A program made the position numbers and the translations under genes. A stretch of 64,000 bases of DNA from Rheinheimera sp. 1928-s. Lineage in GTDB: Bacteria; Pseudomonadota; Gammaproteobacteria; Enterobacterales; Alteromonadaceae. The stretch is taken from positions 353,028 to 417,027 of the forward strand of contig NZ_JARIXP010000005.1 in assembly GCF_029269265.1 (NCBI RefSeq), in the 5' to 3' direction. Of this stretch, positions 53,397 to 63,767 are shown piece by piece. The number at the start of each line of letters is the position of its first letter. Position 1 is the first letter of the stretch. The notes below the pieces were generated by a model. The model made no database searches, was not told the origin of the DNA, and saw only the letters and a program-made list of their open reading frames with translations.

Positions 53397-53522
53397 AAAT
53401 CAGATAGCTTCCTATACTTGGTAACACGACACACTGAAGCTGCAACAAAAGTTGACAGTAAACCAAGCTGCAAAGTAAGGAATTACTTGCATCTTTGCAA
53501 CAGGCACACTACTCTAAGCCCA

Positions 53523-53539
53523 CAGTGGTCTGACCTCTA
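53523..53539 (+). promoter_or_regulatory. FadR-like operator before fadE
   Basis: The TGGTCTGACCT core within 53523-53539 agrees with the FadR consensus at about 12 of 16 fixed positions. It lies just upstream of the ribosome-binding site (CAGGAG), probably downstream of the transcription start. It pairs with the candidate at 11568 before the FadL-type gene. Confidence 0.5.
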
Positions 53540-53556
53540 GTTCTCAGGAGTAAATT

Positions 53557-56019
53557 ATGGATGTGTTATTTTTTTGGGTAGCCTTGCTTGGCATAGTCGC
53601 CGTGCTCGCCTACCACAGAGCAAGTTTAACTATGTTTACAGCAGTCATCGCTGCTTTATTAGCTGTTGCGACCTTCACTGATACAGTGGGTGTCGTCAGT
53701 TGGGTGCTGTTTTTAATAGTCGCAGTACCATTAAATGTAGCCAGTATACGTCAACAGTACTTAACCAAGCCGCTGTTGAAAATGTACCGCAAGATTATGC
53801 CGGAAATGTCGACCACAGAAAAAGAAGCTATTGATGCCGGCACCACCTGGTGGGAAGGCGATCTATTCCGTGGCACGCCAGACTGGCACAAACTGCACAA
53901 CTATCCGAAACCGCGTTTAAGTGCAGAAGAACAGGCGTTTTTAGATGGCCCATGTGAAGAATTACTGGCCATAGTAGATGACTGGCACACCACACACGAG
54001 CGTGCTGACTTATCACCAGAAGTGTATCAGTACCTGAAAGACCATGGCTTCTTCGCGATGATCATCAAAAAGCAATACGGTGGTCTGGAGTTTTCTGCTT
54101 ATGCCCAGTCTTGTGTACTACAAAAATTAACCAGCAAAAGCATGGTGTTATCCAGCGTAGTTGGTGTACCTAACTCGTTAGGCCCAGGCGAGCTGTTACA
54201 ACATTATGGTACCAAAGAGCAGCAGGACCACTACCTGCCTCGTTTGGCCAAAGGTTTAGAAATTCCTTGTTTTGCCTTAACCAGCCCTGAAGCTGGCTCT
54301 GATGCCGGCGCTATCCCGGACTTGGGTATAGTGTGTAAAGGCGAATGGGAAGGCCAGGAAATTATTGGTATGCGCCTGACCTGGAACAAGCGTTATATCA
54401 CGCTGGCTCCTATAGCTACTGTATTGGGTTTAGCATTCAAAATGCAGGATCCGGACGGTTTATTAGGCGATAAAAAAGATTTAGGCATCACTTGTGCTTT
54501 GATCCCTGTCTCTACACCAGGCGTCAAAATTGGCCGTCGTCACTTCCCGCTGAACGTACCATTCCAGAATGGCCCTACTCAGGGTGAAGAAGTTTTTGTG
54601 CCGCTGGATTACATCATCGGTGGTCCAAAAATGGCTGGTCAGGGCTGGCGTATGCTGGTGGAATGTTTGTCAGTAGGCCGTGCTATTACTCTGCCGTCAA
54701 ACAGCACTGGTGGTATCAAAGCTGCAGCCCTACTGACAGGTGCTTATGCCCGTATTCGTCGTCAGTTCAAACTGCCTATAGGTAAAATGGAAGGTATTGA
54801 AGAAGCCTTAGCCCGTATTGGCGGATACGCCTATATGGCAGAAGCTTCTACTACTATGTCGGTAGGCTCTATCGATTTAGGCGAAAAGCCATCTGTTATT
54901 TCCGCTATCACTAAATACCATATGACAGAGCGTATGCGTCAGGTGACTATTGATGCGATGGATATTCATGGTGGTAAAGGCATTTGTATGGGCCCGAACA
55001 ACTATTTAGCCCGCGGTTATCAGGGCGCGCCTGTTGCCATCACAGTGGAAGGCGCCAATATTCTGACCCGTAATATGATTATCTATGGTCAGGGTGCAAT
55101 TCGTTGCCATCCATTTGTATTGGCTGAATTACAGGCTGCTGGTTTAGAAGATGAACGTGCTGCAGTGACAGCTTTTGATCATGCGTTGTTTGGTCATATT
55201 GGTTTTAGCATCAGCAACTTCTTCCGTGCTTTATGGTTAGGGGTAAGCAATTCAGCCTTCTCTTCAAGCCCGTATTCGGATGCAACAGCTAAGTACTACA
55301 AACAAATGAACAGATACAGTGCTGCGTTGGCACTTATGTCTGATGTCGCTATGGGTACCATGGGTGGTGACTTAAAACGCCGCGAACGTATTTCCGCCCG
55401 TTTAGGCGATATATTATCCATGTTGTATCTGACGTCTACCGTACTGAAGCGTTATAACGACGATGGCCGTCCGGCGCAGGATCTACCTTTAGTGCAATGG
55501 GCTTGTGAAGACAATATGTACAAAGCTCAGATAGCACTGGATGAAATGCTGGATAACTTCCCGAATCGTATCGTAGGTTCAGTGTTAGGCAAGCTGTTAT
55601 TCCCTTGGGGTCGTACTTTACGTAAACCTTCAGATCAGCTGGATCATCAGGTGTCGCGTATTATGCAAACACCTTGTGAAGCCCGCAGCCGCTTAGCGAC
55701 CAACGTCTATCTGACGCTGGAGCCAAACAACCAGATCGGTTTAATTGAAAAAGCCCTGACTGATATTCTGGCGGCTGAGCCTATCTTCGACAAAGTGGTG
55801 CATGCAGCGAATAAACGTCTGCCATTCTTCCGCTTACACGAAGTCGCAGCTTTGGGTTTAGAACTAGGTGTGATCACCGAAGCTGAAGCAGAGAAGCTGC
55901 GAGTGGCTGAACAAGGCCGTCTGCACACCATTAACGTGGATGATTTTGATCCACTGGAACTGGCTGCTGATAAATCATTGTTTGATAAAAAGCCAAAAGC
56001 TAAATCTGTTGCCGCTTAA
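53557..56019 (+). CDS. fadE: Acyl-CoA dehydrogenase FadE
   Basis: 820 residues, close to the E. coli FadE length of about 814. Two N-terminal membrane spans (about 5-20 and 25-50) anchor it to the inner membrane; then come the acyl-CoA dehydrogenase domains: [37 protein letters not shown] (flavin/substrate loop), [38 protein letters not shown], and a C-terminal extension particular to FadE. It performs the first FAD-linked step of beta-oxidation on long and medium acyl-CoA. Upstream lies a FadR-like operator, in keeping with induction by fatty acids. Confidence 0.95.
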   Translation: MDVLFFWVALLGIVAVLAYHRASLTMFTAVIAALLAVATFTDTVGVVSWVLFLIVAVPLNVASIRQQYLTKPLLKMYRKIMPEMSTTEKEAIDAGTTWWEGDLFRGTPDWHKLHNYPKPRLSAEEQAFLDGPCEELLAIVDDWHTTHERADLSPEVYQYLKDHGFFAMIIKKQYGGLEFSAYAQSCVLQKLTSKSMVLSSVVGVPNSLGPGELLQHYGTKEQQDHYLPRLAKGLEIPCFALTSPEAGSDAGAIPDLGIVCKGEWEGQEIIGMRLTWNKRYITLAPIATVLGLAFKMQDPDGLLGDKKDLGITCALIPVSTPGVKIGRRHFPLNVPFQNGPTQGEEVFVPLDYIIGGPKMAGQGWRMLVECLSVGRAITLPSNSTGGIKAAALLTGAYARIRRQFKLPIGKMEGIEEALARIGGYAYMAEASTTMSVGSIDLGEKPSVISAITKYHMTERMRQVTIDAMDIHGGKGICMGPNNYLARGYQGAPVAITVEGANILTRNMIIYGQGAIRCHPFVLAELQAAGLEDERAAVTAFDHALFGHIGFSISNFFRALWLGVSNSAFSSSPYSDATAKYYKQMNRYSAALALMSDVAMGTMGGDLKRRERISARLGDILSMLYLTSTVLKRYNDDGRPAQDLPLVQWACEDNMYKAQIALDEMLDNFPNRIVGSVLGKLLFPWGRTLRKPSDQLDHQVSRIMQTPCEARSRLATNVYLTLEPNNQIGLIEKALTDILAAEPIFDKVVHAANKRLPFFRLHEVAALGLELGVITEAEAEKLRVAEQGRLHTINVDDFDPLELAADKSLFDKKPKAKSVAA

Positions 56020-56038
56020 GCTACGATAACCGACAAAG

Positions 56039-56066
56039 AAGCCTGCCCTGTGCAGGCTTTTTTTTT
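56039..56066 (+). terminator. Terminator of fadE
   Basis: Stem AAGCCTGC/GCAGGCTT with a CCTGT loop, then a run of nine T starting at 56058, twenty bases after the stop codon. Confidence 0.85.
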
Positions 56067-56197
56067 GCCTGTAAAAATACATGGTTCAGAGATTTAGATA
56101 AGGAGAAAGGTAAAGCTTAAGAGGAGCATTGAACAGGAAGAAAAGCATGTGGAGGTTTTTGTTTGTAGTAGTGCAGATTTTCAGAACGTCAGAAAGC

Positions 56198-56219
56198 AAA
56201 AAACAGCATTGCTGCTGTT
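56198..56219 (-). terminator. Terminator of the Pro-Arg-His-Pro tRNA operon
   Basis: On the minus strand AACAGC/GCTGTT pair around AGCAAT and run into T-rich sequence (six T counting stem bases), 20 bases after the last tRNA. Confidence 0.6.
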
Positions 56220-56238
56220 ATTGTTTTGACCGGGAGAA

Positions 56239-56315
56239 TGGTCGGTGATGCAAGATTCGAACTTGCGACCCCTTGGACCCAAACCAAGTGCGCTACCAAG
56301 CTGCGCTAATCACCG
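56239..56315 (-). tRNA. tRNA-Pro (TGG), second copy
   Basis: 77 bases with CCA encoded; acceptor CGGTGAT/ATCACCG, anticodon arm CTTGG TTTGGGT CCAAG (anticodon TGG). Identical to the copy at 56545. Confidence 0.95.
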
Positions 56316-56335
56316 ACATATAAACCAGTCTAAAA

Positions 56336-56412
56336 TGGGGTGGCTGATGGGGCTCGAACCCACGACAACCGGAATCACAATCCGGGACTCTACCAACTGA
56401 GCTACAGCCACC
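56336..56412 (-). tRNA. tRNA-His (GTG)
   Basis: Acceptor GTGGCTG/CAGCCAC, anticodon arm CCGGA TTGTGAT TCCGG (anticodon GTG), encoded CCA. The base before position 1 is G and pairs with C73, giving the G-1 identity element of histidine tRNA. Confidence 0.95.
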
Positions 56413-56438
56413 ACGGTAGAACTTTCTTCATGTTGCAA

Positions 56439-56515
<77 letters not shown>

Positions 56516-56544
56516 CAAATTCGAGGCCGTTAGGCTCTCTTAAA

Positions 56545-56621
56545 TGGTCGGTGATGCAAGATTCGAACTTGCGACCCCTTGGACCCAAACCAAGTGCGCT
56601 ACCAAGCTGCGCTAATCACCG
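56545..56621 (-). tRNA. tRNA-Pro (TGG), first copy
   Basis: 77 bases, identical to the copy at 56239. It is the promoter-proximal gene. Its TGG anticodon is an expected target of the CmoAB modification encoded at 47020-48722. Confidence 0.95.
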
Positions 56622-56650
56622 ACTTCGCTACACTACTGCAACGGGGCGGA

Positions 56651-56679
56651 ATATTACAGCCCAACCCTTGGAGCGTCAA
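56651..56679 (-). promoter_or_regulatory. Promoter of the Pro-Arg-His-Pro tRNA operon
   Basis: -35 TTGACG (56679-56674), 17-base spacer, -10 TAATAT (56656-56651), then GC-rich discriminator TCCGCCCCG, typical of a strong stable-RNA promoter. Confidence 0.75.
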
Positions 56680-56864
56680 ACCTTTTTTGCAGCTAAAAAA
56701 CTGATTGCTTAATATTTGAACCCATTTGCTGTAAAAGGCATCAATAGCGCGAAAATATGCTGATTTTTTAACTTTTTACGCCAGTTAAACTGATCTGCTT
56801 GGCCTCTTTGACGTAGCTGTGCGAAAATACAAATCCTCAGGTTTCAGGTCAACAGAGCAGTTTT

Positions 56865-57722
56865 ATGGCAGCACAAATCATAGATGGCAAAGCGGTAGCT
56901 CAATCTACCCGTCAACAGGTCGCATTAAGAGTTCAGCAACGCCTTGCAGCAGGAAAAAGAGCTCCGGGCCTTGCGGTAGTACTGGTAGGTATGGATGCAG
57001 CCTCTCAGGTCTATGTAGGCAGTAAACGTAAAGCCTGTGAAGAAGTAGGTTTTGAATCTTTTTCTTACGATTTGCCGTCTAGCACAACACAGCAAGAGCT
57101 ATTTGATTTAATCGACAGTTTAAATGCTGATAAAAAAGTAGACGGCATTCTGGTGCAATTGCCTTTACCTGCAGGTTTAGACGCTTCGGCTATTCTGGAA
57201 CGCATTCATCCACTGAAAGATGTCGATGGTTTTCACCCCTACAATATAGGCCGTTTAGCACAACGTATGCCTGCCCTGCGCCCTTGTACGCCAAAAGGCA
57301 TCATTAAGCTGCTGCAAAGCACGGGCATTCAAATCCGTGGTATGGATGCAGTAGTGGTAGGCGCGTCCAATATTGTAGGCCGCCCTATGGCGCTGGAGCT
57401 GTTATTAGCAGGTTGCACGACCACTGTCTGCCATAAGTTCACCAAACAGCTTGAGCAGCATGTACGCCGTGCTGATTTAGTGGTGGTGGCCGTAGGCAAG
57501 CCTGAATTTATTCCAGGCGACTGGATTAAGCCTGGTGCGCTGGTGATTGATGTCGGTATTAACCGTTTGGAATCCGGCAAACTGGTCGGTGACGTTGAAT
57601 TTGATAAAGCCAAAGAGCACGCACGTTTTATTACGCCAGTGCCTGGTGGTGTAGGCCCTATGACAGTGGCCTGCCTGATTGAAAATACTTTAGAAGCTTG
57701 CGAGCAGTTCCACGACCAGTAG
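56865..57722 (+). CDS. folD: Methylenetetrahydrofolate dehydrogenase/cyclohydrolase FolD
   Basis: 285 residues. N-terminal catalytic half with [15 protein letters not shown] (the active-site Lys in SKRK) and [14 protein letters not shown]-terminal Rossmann half with [20 protein letters not shown] binding NADP and [19 protein letters not shown]. It interconverts 5,10-methylene- and 10-formyl-THF, feeding PurN among others. It faces cysS, and the two ends are separated by a perfect palindrome that acts as shared terminator. Confidence 0.96.
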   Translation: MAAQIIDGKAVAQSTRQQVALRVQQRLAAGKRAPGLAVVLVGMDAASQVYVGSKRKACEEVGFESFSYDLPSSTTQQELFDLIDSLNADKKVDGILVQLPLPAGLDASAILERIHPLKDVDGFHPYNIGRLAQRMPALRPCTPKGIIKLLQSTGIQIRGMDAVVVGASNIVGRPMALELLLAGCTTTVCHKFTKQLEQHVRRADLVVVAVGKPEFIPGDWIKPGALVIDVGINRLESGKLVGDVEFDKAKEHARFITPVPGGVGPMTVACLIENTLEACEQFHDQ

Positions 57723-57724
57723 TT

Positions 57725-57781
57725 AAAATGGGGTCAGAACACATTATTTGCCATGCAAATAATGTGTTCTGACCCCATTTT
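57725..57781. repeat. Perfect GGGGTCAGA palindrome (REP-like), bidirectional terminator
   Basis: Two 27-base arms (57725-57751 and 57755-57781) pair perfectly around a three-base CAT loop; each arm holds TGGGGTCAGA followed by ACACATTATTTGC. A4 and T4 at the ends let it terminate folD and cysS transcripts from both sides. The arm differs from the unit at 20156 at only one position in the shared part. Confidence 0.9.
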
Positions 57782-57784
57782 TAG

Positions 57785-59164
57785 CTAACCCCGACGCCAG
57801 GTGGTCACACCTGCTTTATCTTCCAGAATAATCCCCTTCGCCACCAAAGCGTCACGGGCAGCATCAGCTGCAGCCCAGTCTTTGTTAGCTCGTGCTGTAT
57901 TACGCTCTGTAATTAAAGCTTCAATTTCAGCAACATCATCTGAATCCGTGCCCGACTGTAAAAAAGTCTCTGCATCCCCCTGCAAAATACCCATCACACT
58001 GCCGAGTTTAATTAACAAGCCCGCAAGCTGTGAGGCTTTGGCCGGATCTGTAGCTTTTTCTTTGTTGATATCACGCGCCAGTTCAAATAACACAGGCAAA
58101 GCCAGAGCTGTATTGAAATCGTCATCCATAGCGGCACGGAAGGTTTTAACGTAGTCATTGTTCATATCAACATCTGTCGCAGGGCTGACTTCACGCAAGG
58201 CTGTGTACAAACGGCCTAAAGCGGAATGCGCCTGCAGTAAGTTTTCAGCCGAGTAGTTCAGCTGGCTGCGGTAATGACTGGAAATCAGGAAATAACGCAC
58301 AGCTTCAGCGTTGTACTCTGCCAGCACATCTTTCACAGTAAAGAAGTTGCCTAAAGATTTAGACATTTTTTCTTTATCCACCTGCACCATACCTGTATGG
58401 ATCCAGGTATTGACGTACGGTGTGTCATGAGCGCAGCAGGATTGAGCAATTTCGTTTTCATGGTGCGGGAACTGTAAATCTGAACCACCGCCGTGAATGT
58501 CAAAATGTTTGCCTAAATGCTTTGCACTCATGGCCGAACATTCGATGTGCCAGCCTGGACGCCCTTCGCCCCATGGCGATGACCAGCTTGGCTCATTTGG
58601 TTTGGCCATTTTCCATAGTACAAAATCCAGCGGGTCGTCTTTGGCCTGGTCAATTTCCACCCGGGCACCAGATTGCAACATATCCAGGTTCTGGTGACTG
58701 AGCTGACCATAAGCTTCATATTTACTGACATCAAACAACACATCACCGTCAGAAGCTATATAGGCATACCCTTTAGCCACCAAAGTTTCTATCAGCTCAA
58801 TAATTTCAGCCATATGAGTGGTGACGCGAGGTTCAATATCGGCAGGCATTAAACCTAATGCTTTAAAATCATCGTGCATAGCGACCGTATAACGAGCCGT
58901 TAAAGCATCGCAGCTTTCACCGTTTTCATTGGCACGTTTGATTATCTTGTCGTCAACATCTGTGATGTTACGCACATAAGTGACGTCATAACCGCTGAAG
59001 CGTAAGTAACGGTTCATTACATCAAAAGCAACATAAGTACGGGCGTGACCAACATGACAGAAATCATAAATAGTGATGCCGCAGACATACATAGAAACTT
59101 TGCCAGGCACTAAAGGCACAAAGGACTCTTTTTTACGGGTCAGGGTATTAAAAATCTGCAGCAT
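57785..59164 (-). CDS. cysS: Cysteine-tRNA ligase
   Basis: 459 residues, usual length. Class I synthetase with the zinc-binding Cys in [20 protein letters not shown] (the HIGH motif appears as HVGH), [35 protein letters not shown] and the KMSKS loop [13 protein letters not shown]. The C-terminal DALR helical domain is present. It charges tRNA-Cys in the cytosol. Transcribed leftward; ppiB starts on the other strand 182 bases away. Confidence 0.97.
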   Translation of the reverse strand: MLQIFNTLTRKKESFVPLVPGKVSMYVCGITIYDFCHVGHARTYVAFDVMNRYLRFSGYDVTYVRNITDVDDKIIKRANENGESCDALTARYTVAMHDDFKALGLMPADIEPRVTTHMAEIIELIETLVAKGYAYIASDGDVLFDVSKYEAYGQLSHQNLDMLQSGARVEIDQAKDDPLDFVLWKMAKPNEPSWSSPWGEGRPGWHIECSAMSAKHLGKHFDIHGGGSDLQFPHHENEIAQSCCAHDTPYVNTWIHTGMVQVDKEKMSKSLGNFFTVKDVLAEYNAEAVRYFLISSHYRSQLNYSAENLLQAHSALGRLYTALREVSPATDVDMNNDYVKTFRAAMDDDFNTALALPVLFELARDINKEKATDPAKASQLAGLLIKLGSVMGILQGDAETFLQSGTDSDDVAEIEALITERNTARANKDWAAADAARDALVAKGIILEDKAGVTTWRRG

Positions 59165-59345
59165 GGGCTCCTCGGGAAATCATCAAATCATAGGTCACAA
59201 AGCGCAACAGTGTAACATTAGCAAATGTCTTGAGCTATCCTCGCTTTCTTGCTTTGTTCTATCTGAATTCTGCATCTTGAAGTTACTTGGGTATATACGA
59301 CAGCTGCGGTACACTATCGCCGTTTTTAAGCCATAGGAGATGATC

Positions 59346-59840
59346 ATGGTTAGCTTACATACCAATTTTGGTGTTATTAAACTGGCATTATTTGCCGACA
59401 AAGCCCCTGTAACAGTCGAAAACTTTCTGAACTACGTCAAAGAAGGTTTTTATGACAACACCATTTTTCACCGTGTGATCAATGGCTTTATGATCCAGGG
59501 CGGCGGTTTTACTCCTGACATGGAACAAAAAGAGCCGGGCAAACCAATCAAAAACGAAGCGAATAATAAAGTGGCTAACAAAGCAGGTACTGTGGCCATG
59601 GCCCGCACCAGCGACCCGCATTCAGCCACCTGCCAGTTTTTTATTAACGTAGCCAACAACGACTTCTTAGATTTCAGCTCAGAAACTTCTCAGGGCTGGG
59701 GTTACTGTGTATTTGGTGAAGTGGTCGAAGGTATGGATGTGATCAACAAAATCAAAACTGTGTCTACAGGACGCAAGTTTGGCCATGCTGATGTACCAAA
59801 CGATGCTGTGATCATCGAAAAAGCAGAAATCCATGGCTAA
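59346..59840 (+). CDS. ppiB: Peptidyl-prolyl cis-trans isomerase B (cytosolic cyclophilin)
   Basis: 164 residues from ATG 59346; the ATG six bases earlier abuts AGGAG and is too close. The cyclophilin fold has the active-site Arg/Phe segment [39 protein letters not shown] and [16 protein letters not shown]. No signal peptide, so it acts in the cytosol and helps proline-limited folding. lpxH begins inside its last codons (8-base overlap), a conserved cysS-ppiB-lpxH neighbourhood. Confidence 0.95.
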   Translation: MVSLHTNFGVIKLALFADKAPVTVENFLNYVKEGFYDNTIFHRVINGFMIQGGGFTPDMEQKEPGKPIKNEANNKVANKAGTVAMARTSDPHSATCQFFINVANNDFLDFSSETSQGWGYCVFGEVVEGMDVINKIKTVSTGRKFGHADVPNDAVIIEKAEIHG

Positions 59841-60576
59841 AGGCCACAGCCTTTTTATTGCCGATCTGCATTTAAGCGAACAACGCCCGGATATTTCCGC
59901 GGCGTTTTTGCTTTTTTTACAGCAAAAAGCAGCAGAGGCTGATGCGCTTTATATTCTCGGCGATTTGTTTGAAGTCTGGATTGGTGATGATAACCCCTCG
60001 CCATTGGTGGCTGAAGTCGCTGGCGCTATCAAGGCCCTATCCGCTAAATCTGTGCCCGTCTATTTTTGCCACGGCAACCGCGACTTTTTGCTTGGCCAAA
60101 AATTCGCAAAGCGCTCTGGCATGCAGTTGCTTGATCCTCTGACTGTGGTCGATTTATATGGTACTCCTACTTTATTGATGCATGGAGATTCGCTCTGCAC
60201 TCTGGATATTGGTTATCAGAAGTTTCGGGCCTGGTGGGATCAGAAATGGTGGCAAAAGCTGATTTTGTCTTTACCGCTGTGGTACCGTCAACATCTGGCG
60301 CGCAAAGCCCGTCGTGTCAGTGCTATGGATAAAAAAGGTAAAACATCCGAAATTATGGATGTCACGCCGGATGAAGTCCCTAAAGTGATGGCGCAGTATC
60401 AGGTGCAGCATTTGATCCATGGTCATACCCACAGACCTGCAGTGCATCAATTGCAAGGTAACGATGGCAGCACAGCTCAACGTTATGTGTTAGGTGACTG
60501 GTACAGTCAGAGTTCTTATCTGGATGTGTCAACGGACGGCTGGCAACTGCACTTCAACCCCTTGTCCCAGGCTTAA
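59833..60576 (+). CDS. lpxH: UDP-2,3-diacylglucosamine pyrophosphatase LpxH
   Basis: 247 residues with a calcineurin-like metallophosphatase fold: metal ligands in [38 protein letters not shown] and [11 protein letters not shown]. It removes UMP from UDP-2,3-diacylglucosamine to give lipid X, the fourth step of lipid A synthesis, at the inner face of the membrane. Its start overlaps ppiB by eight bases and miaE follows after 13 bases, so the three form one transcript. Confidence 0.96.
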   Translation: MAKGHSLFIADLHLSEQRPDISAAFLLFLQQKAAEADALYILGDLFEVWIGDDNPSPLVAEVAGAIKALSAKSVPVYFCHGNRDFLLGQKFAKRSGMQLLDPLTVVDLYGTPTLLMHGDSLCTLDIGYQKFRAWWDQKWWQKLILSLPLWYRQHLARKARRVSAMDKKGKTSEIMDVTPDEVPKVMAQYQVQHLIHGHTHRPAVHQLQGNDGSTAQRYVLGDWYSQSSYLDVSTDGWQLHFNPLSQA

Positions 60577-60589
60577 TGCTGAGATTTTT

Positions 60590-61357
60590 ATGAGCTTTAC
60601 CGAATTACTTCAGCCTATACATCAATTTTTACAGTGTGAAACGCCGGACAGCTGGTTAGTGGAAGCACAAAAGCCAGAGCGTTTGGCTGTGTTATTACAG
60701 GACCATTTGATCTGTGAATTAAAAGCGGCTCAAACCGCTATGTATCTGTTGCGCCGTTATGCTTGTGATAAAGACAGCTCTTTAACTTTACTGAACTGGC
60801 TAAAGCCTTTTGAAGATTTTGCTTATCGTTTTGATGGGGATATTCAAAGTTTAAAGCAGGCTGAAAAACTGAATAAAAGCATTATAGGCCGTTCTGATTT
60901 TGCGCACTCTGATCGTATTATCGATCGCATGGTGCTGTTAATTCGCGAAGAGTTGCATCATTTTTGTCAGGTGCTGGAGATTATGCAGGCGCGTGGCATT
61001 CCTTACGAAAATATTAGCGCCAGTCGTTACGCCAAAACCCTGATCCAAAACTGCAAAACCCATGAACCACAAATTCTGATCGATAAACTGATATGTGGTG
61101 CTTATATCGAAGCCCGCTCCTGTGAGCGTTTCGCCAAGCTGGCAGAATTTGTTGACCCGGAGTTAGCCAGCTTTTATACCTCTTTACTTCGCTCAGAAGC
61201 ACGGCATTTTGCCGATTATCTGGAATTGGCTCAGGTGATCTCCAAATCTGATATTACCGAACGGGTTCGCTTTTTTGGCAAACTGGAAGCAGAGCTGATT
61301 TCAAGCCCGGATGCGGATTTTAAGTTCCATAGCGGTGCCCCCATTACGGCCATTTAA
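60590..61357 (+). CDS. miaE: tRNA-(ms2io6A37) hydroxylase MiaE
   Basis: About 255 residues from ATG 60590 (MSFTELLQPIHQFLQCETPD). A ferritin-like di-iron four-helix bundle with carboxylate/His ligands in DHLICELKAAQTAMYLLRR, LLIREELHHFCQVLEIM and ARSCERFAKLAEFVDPELA, then LRSEARHFADYLELA. MiaE hydroxylates the isopentenyl group of ms2i6A37 in tRNAs that read U-starting codons, using O2. With cmoAB it is the second tRNA anticodon-loop modification function in the window. Last gene of ppiB-lpxH-miaE. Confidence 0.92.
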   Translation: MSFTELLQPIHQFLQCETPDSWLVEAQKPERLAVLLQDHLICELKAAQTAMYLLRRYACDKDSSLTLLNWLKPFEDFAYRFDGDIQSLKQAEKLNKSIIGRSDFAHSDRIIDRMVLLIREELHHFCQVLEIMQARGIPYENISASRYAKTLIQNCKTHEPQILIDKLICGAYIEARSCERFAKLAEFVDPELASFYTSLLRSEARHFADYLELAQVISKSDITERVRFFGKLEAELISSPDADFKFHSGAPITAI

Positions 61358-61532
61358 GGTCGTTATTTCTCGCCATTTAAACCTCTGTATATGCTGCTCT
61401 GATCCAGCTTTGCTCTGCTTACTACAGATTTTCTGCTTTAAACTTGACGAACCTCGTTCTATTAGCCATAACAAAGGTAAGGGTTTGTGCTATACCCTGT
61501 AATGAACAACGTAGTAGCCAAGGATAACAACT

Positions 61533-62132
61533 ATGATTTTAAATCACTTATGGGGACTGTATGCCCATCCTAAAGAAGAATGGCATACGATAGACGCTCG
61601 TCACGAAAGTTTCAGATACAGTTTAATTCACATCCTGCTTATTGCCTTAATTCCTTCTCTTTGCGCTTATTATTCAGCAGTGCACATCGGCTGGAGCATT
61701 GGTGTGGGTGAACCTATACGTTTAACCGCAGAAAGCGCCATGATGCTTTCTGTCGCTATGTATATTGCTTTAATAGGTGGGGTGTTCGCACTGGCTTACC
61801 TGGCGCACTGGATGGCTCACACTTTTGGTTCCGAACCTACCTATACTCAGACACTGGAATTAGCCTCTTACACCTCCACTCCACTTTTTATGGTAGGTTT
61901 TGCCGCTTTATTCCCTGAGCTTTGGTTTGTGATGCTAGTGGGTTTGGCAGGCTTAACCTATTCAGTGTATTTGTTGTATGTGGGTGTGCCTATTCTGATG
62001 CATATTCCTGAAGAACGTGGTTTTATCTACGCCAGCTCGGTCGTAACCACAGGTTTAATTCTGCTGGTTTGTGTAATGACTGCTACCGCTATTTTATGGA
62101 GTTCAGGTTTCGGTCCGGCTTTTACGCATTAA
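61533..62132 (+). CDS. Yip1-family inner-membrane protein
   Basis: 199 residues with five predicted membrane spans, a Yip1 layout similar to E. coli YohC. It starts MILNHLWGLYAHPKEEWHTI, where the W-x-L-x-x-x-P-x-x-x-W pattern is the usual cytoplasmic lead of this family, and has SLIHILLIALIPSLCAYYSA, then YIALIGGVFALAYLAHWMA, TLELASYTSTPLFMVGFAAL and YSVYLLYVGVPILMHIPEE. The function of bacterial Yip1 proteins is not established. Stand-alone gene; it shares a bidirectional terminator with purF. Confidence 0.8.
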   Translation: MILNHLWGLYAHPKEEWHTIDARHESFRYSLIHILLIALIPSLCAYYSAVHIGWSIGVGEPIRLTAESAMMLSVAMYIALIGGVFALAYLAHWMAHTFGSEPTYTQTLELASYTSTPLFMVGFAALFPELWFVMLVGLAGLTYSVYLLYVGVPILMHIPEERGFIYASSVVTTGLILLVCVMTATAILWSSGFGPAFTH

Positions 62133-62176
62133 CTTATTTTAAGATAGCATTCTCAAATCGCGGATTTCACAAAAGC

Positions 62177-62207
62177 AAAAAGGGCCAGTTAAAAACTGGC
62201 CCTTTTT
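62177..62207. terminator. Bidirectional terminator between the Yip1 gene and purF
   Basis: Fourteen-base perfect arms AAAAAGGGCCAGTT/AACTGGCCCTTTTT with a three-base loop; A and T runs allow termination in both directions. Confidence 0.85.
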
Positions 62208-62232
62208 AATTCACAAGATTAGCTCTGACCGA

Positions 62233-63747
62233 TCAGTTGCCTTCGTTATGCAAATCTAAACTTGCAGATAACTCGGCTTCTTTTTTGCGTTTGGACGCTT
62301 CATTGCGCTGTGCATCCAAACGATTCAGATATGCCTGATCTATGTCATTTGTCACATAAACACCGTCAAAGACTGAAGTTTCAAAACGTTTTAACTCAGG
62401 GTTTTCAGAACGGACTGCGTCGACCAAATCCTCTAATGACTGGAAAATCAAACCATCAGCACCAATGATTTTGCAGATACTGTCCACATCGTGACCATGA
62501 GCTATCAGCTCGTTGGCTGATGGCATATCAATACCATAGACGTTCGGGAAACGAATTTCCGGAGCAGCAGAGGCGAAATACACTTTTTTAGCGCCCGCTT
62601 CACGCGCCATATCGATGATTTGCTCTGAGGTAGTACCGCGAACTATAGAGTCATCCACCAGCAAGACGTTTTTGCCTTTGAATTCCTGCCAAATAGCATT
62701 CAGCTTACGTTTGACGGACTTTTTACGCTCCCCTTGTCCAGGCATAATAAAAGTACGGCCAATGTAACGGTTTTTCACATAACCCTGACGGTAAGGTAAA
62801 CCTAACTCATGTGCAATTTGCAAAGCTGCATCGTTACTGGTTTCAGGGATTGGGATCACTACATCAATATCTAAATGCGCCCATTCTCTTTTGATTTTTT
62901 CACCGAGCTTTTTACCCATGGCAACACGAGAGGCATACACAGACACATTGTCTATGGTGGAGTCCGGGCGGGCAAAATACACGTATTCAAAAATACATGG
63001 CGCATAACTTGGGTTTTCAGCACATTGCTGGCTGAACAGTTCACCGTCTTCAGTGATATAGACAGCTTCACCTGGTGCCACATCACGCAGCACAGTAAAA
63101 CCGTCAGCATCTAAAGCTACACTCTCTGAAGCCACCATATACTCTGTGCCAAGTGCAGTTTCACGTTTCCCCATCACCAGAGGACGAATACCGTTAGGAT
63201 CGCGAAACGCCACTAAACCATGGCCAATGACCACAGCCACCACGGCGTAACCACCACGAATTTTACGGTGTAAATTGGCAACAGCACGGAAAATATGGTC
63301 AGGATTGACGTGCATATCGGCATGAATATCCAGCTCATGAGCAAAAGCGTTTAATAGCGCTTCTGAGTCTGAGTTGGTGTTGACATGACGACGGGCTGTA
63401 CGGAATAGCTCGTCTTTTAACTCTTCAGAGTTCGTCAGATTACCGTTGTGCGCCAGCGCTATACCAAAAGGGCTATTGGTATAAAAGGGCTGAGCTTCGG
63501 CCGTACTGGCAGAACCCGCTGTTGGGTAACGCACATGGCCTATGCCCATATTGCCAGACAAACGCTGCATATGGCGGGCTTCAAATACGTCTTTCACTAA
63601 GCCATTGGCTTTGCGTAAGCGTAAGGTTTTGTTGTCTACTGTCACTATGCCGGCGGCATCCTGACCACGGTGCTGCAACACAGTTAAACCGTCGTACAAC
63701 GCCTGATTGACCGGATACTTACCTACGATTCCAACAATACCACACAT
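62233..63747 (-). CDS. purF: Amidophosphoribosyltransferase
   Basis: 504 residues. Catalytic Cys at residue 2 ([17 protein letters not shown]) of the N-terminal Ntn glutaminase domain, with [19 protein letters not shown] and [12 protein letters not shown]. The C-terminal phosphoribosyltransferase domain has the PRPP loop [18 protein letters not shown] and [20 protein letters not shown]. It makes 5-phosphoribosylamine, the committed step of purine synthesis, in the cytosol. It lies 20 bases after cvpA, as in E. coli. Confidence 0.97.
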   Translation of the reverse strand: MCGIVGIVGKYPVNQALYDGLTVLQHRGQDAAGIVTVDNKTLRLRKANGLVKDVFEARHMQRLSGNMGIGHVRYPTAGSASTAEAQPFYTNSPFGIALAHNGNLTNSEELKDELFRTARRHVNTNSDSEALLNAFAHELDIHADMHVNPDHIFRAVANLHRKIRGGYAVVAVVIGHGLVAFRDPNGIRPLVMGKRETALGTEYMVASESVALDADGFTVLRDVAPGEAVYITEDGELFSQQCAENPSYAPCIFEYVYFARPDSTIDNVSVYASRVAMGKKLGEKIKREWAHLDIDVVIPIPETSNDAALQIAHELGLPYRQGYVKNRYIGRTFIMPGQGERKKSVKRKLNAIWQEFKGKNVLLVDDSIVRGTTSEQIIDMAREAGAKKVYFASAAPEIRFPNVYGIDMPSANELIAHGHDVDSICKIIGADGLIFQSLEDLVDAVRSENPELKRFETSVFDGVYVTNDIDQAYLNRLDAQRNEASKRKKEAELSASLDLHNEGN

Positions 63748-63767
63748 CGATTATTTCCTCGCCACGC

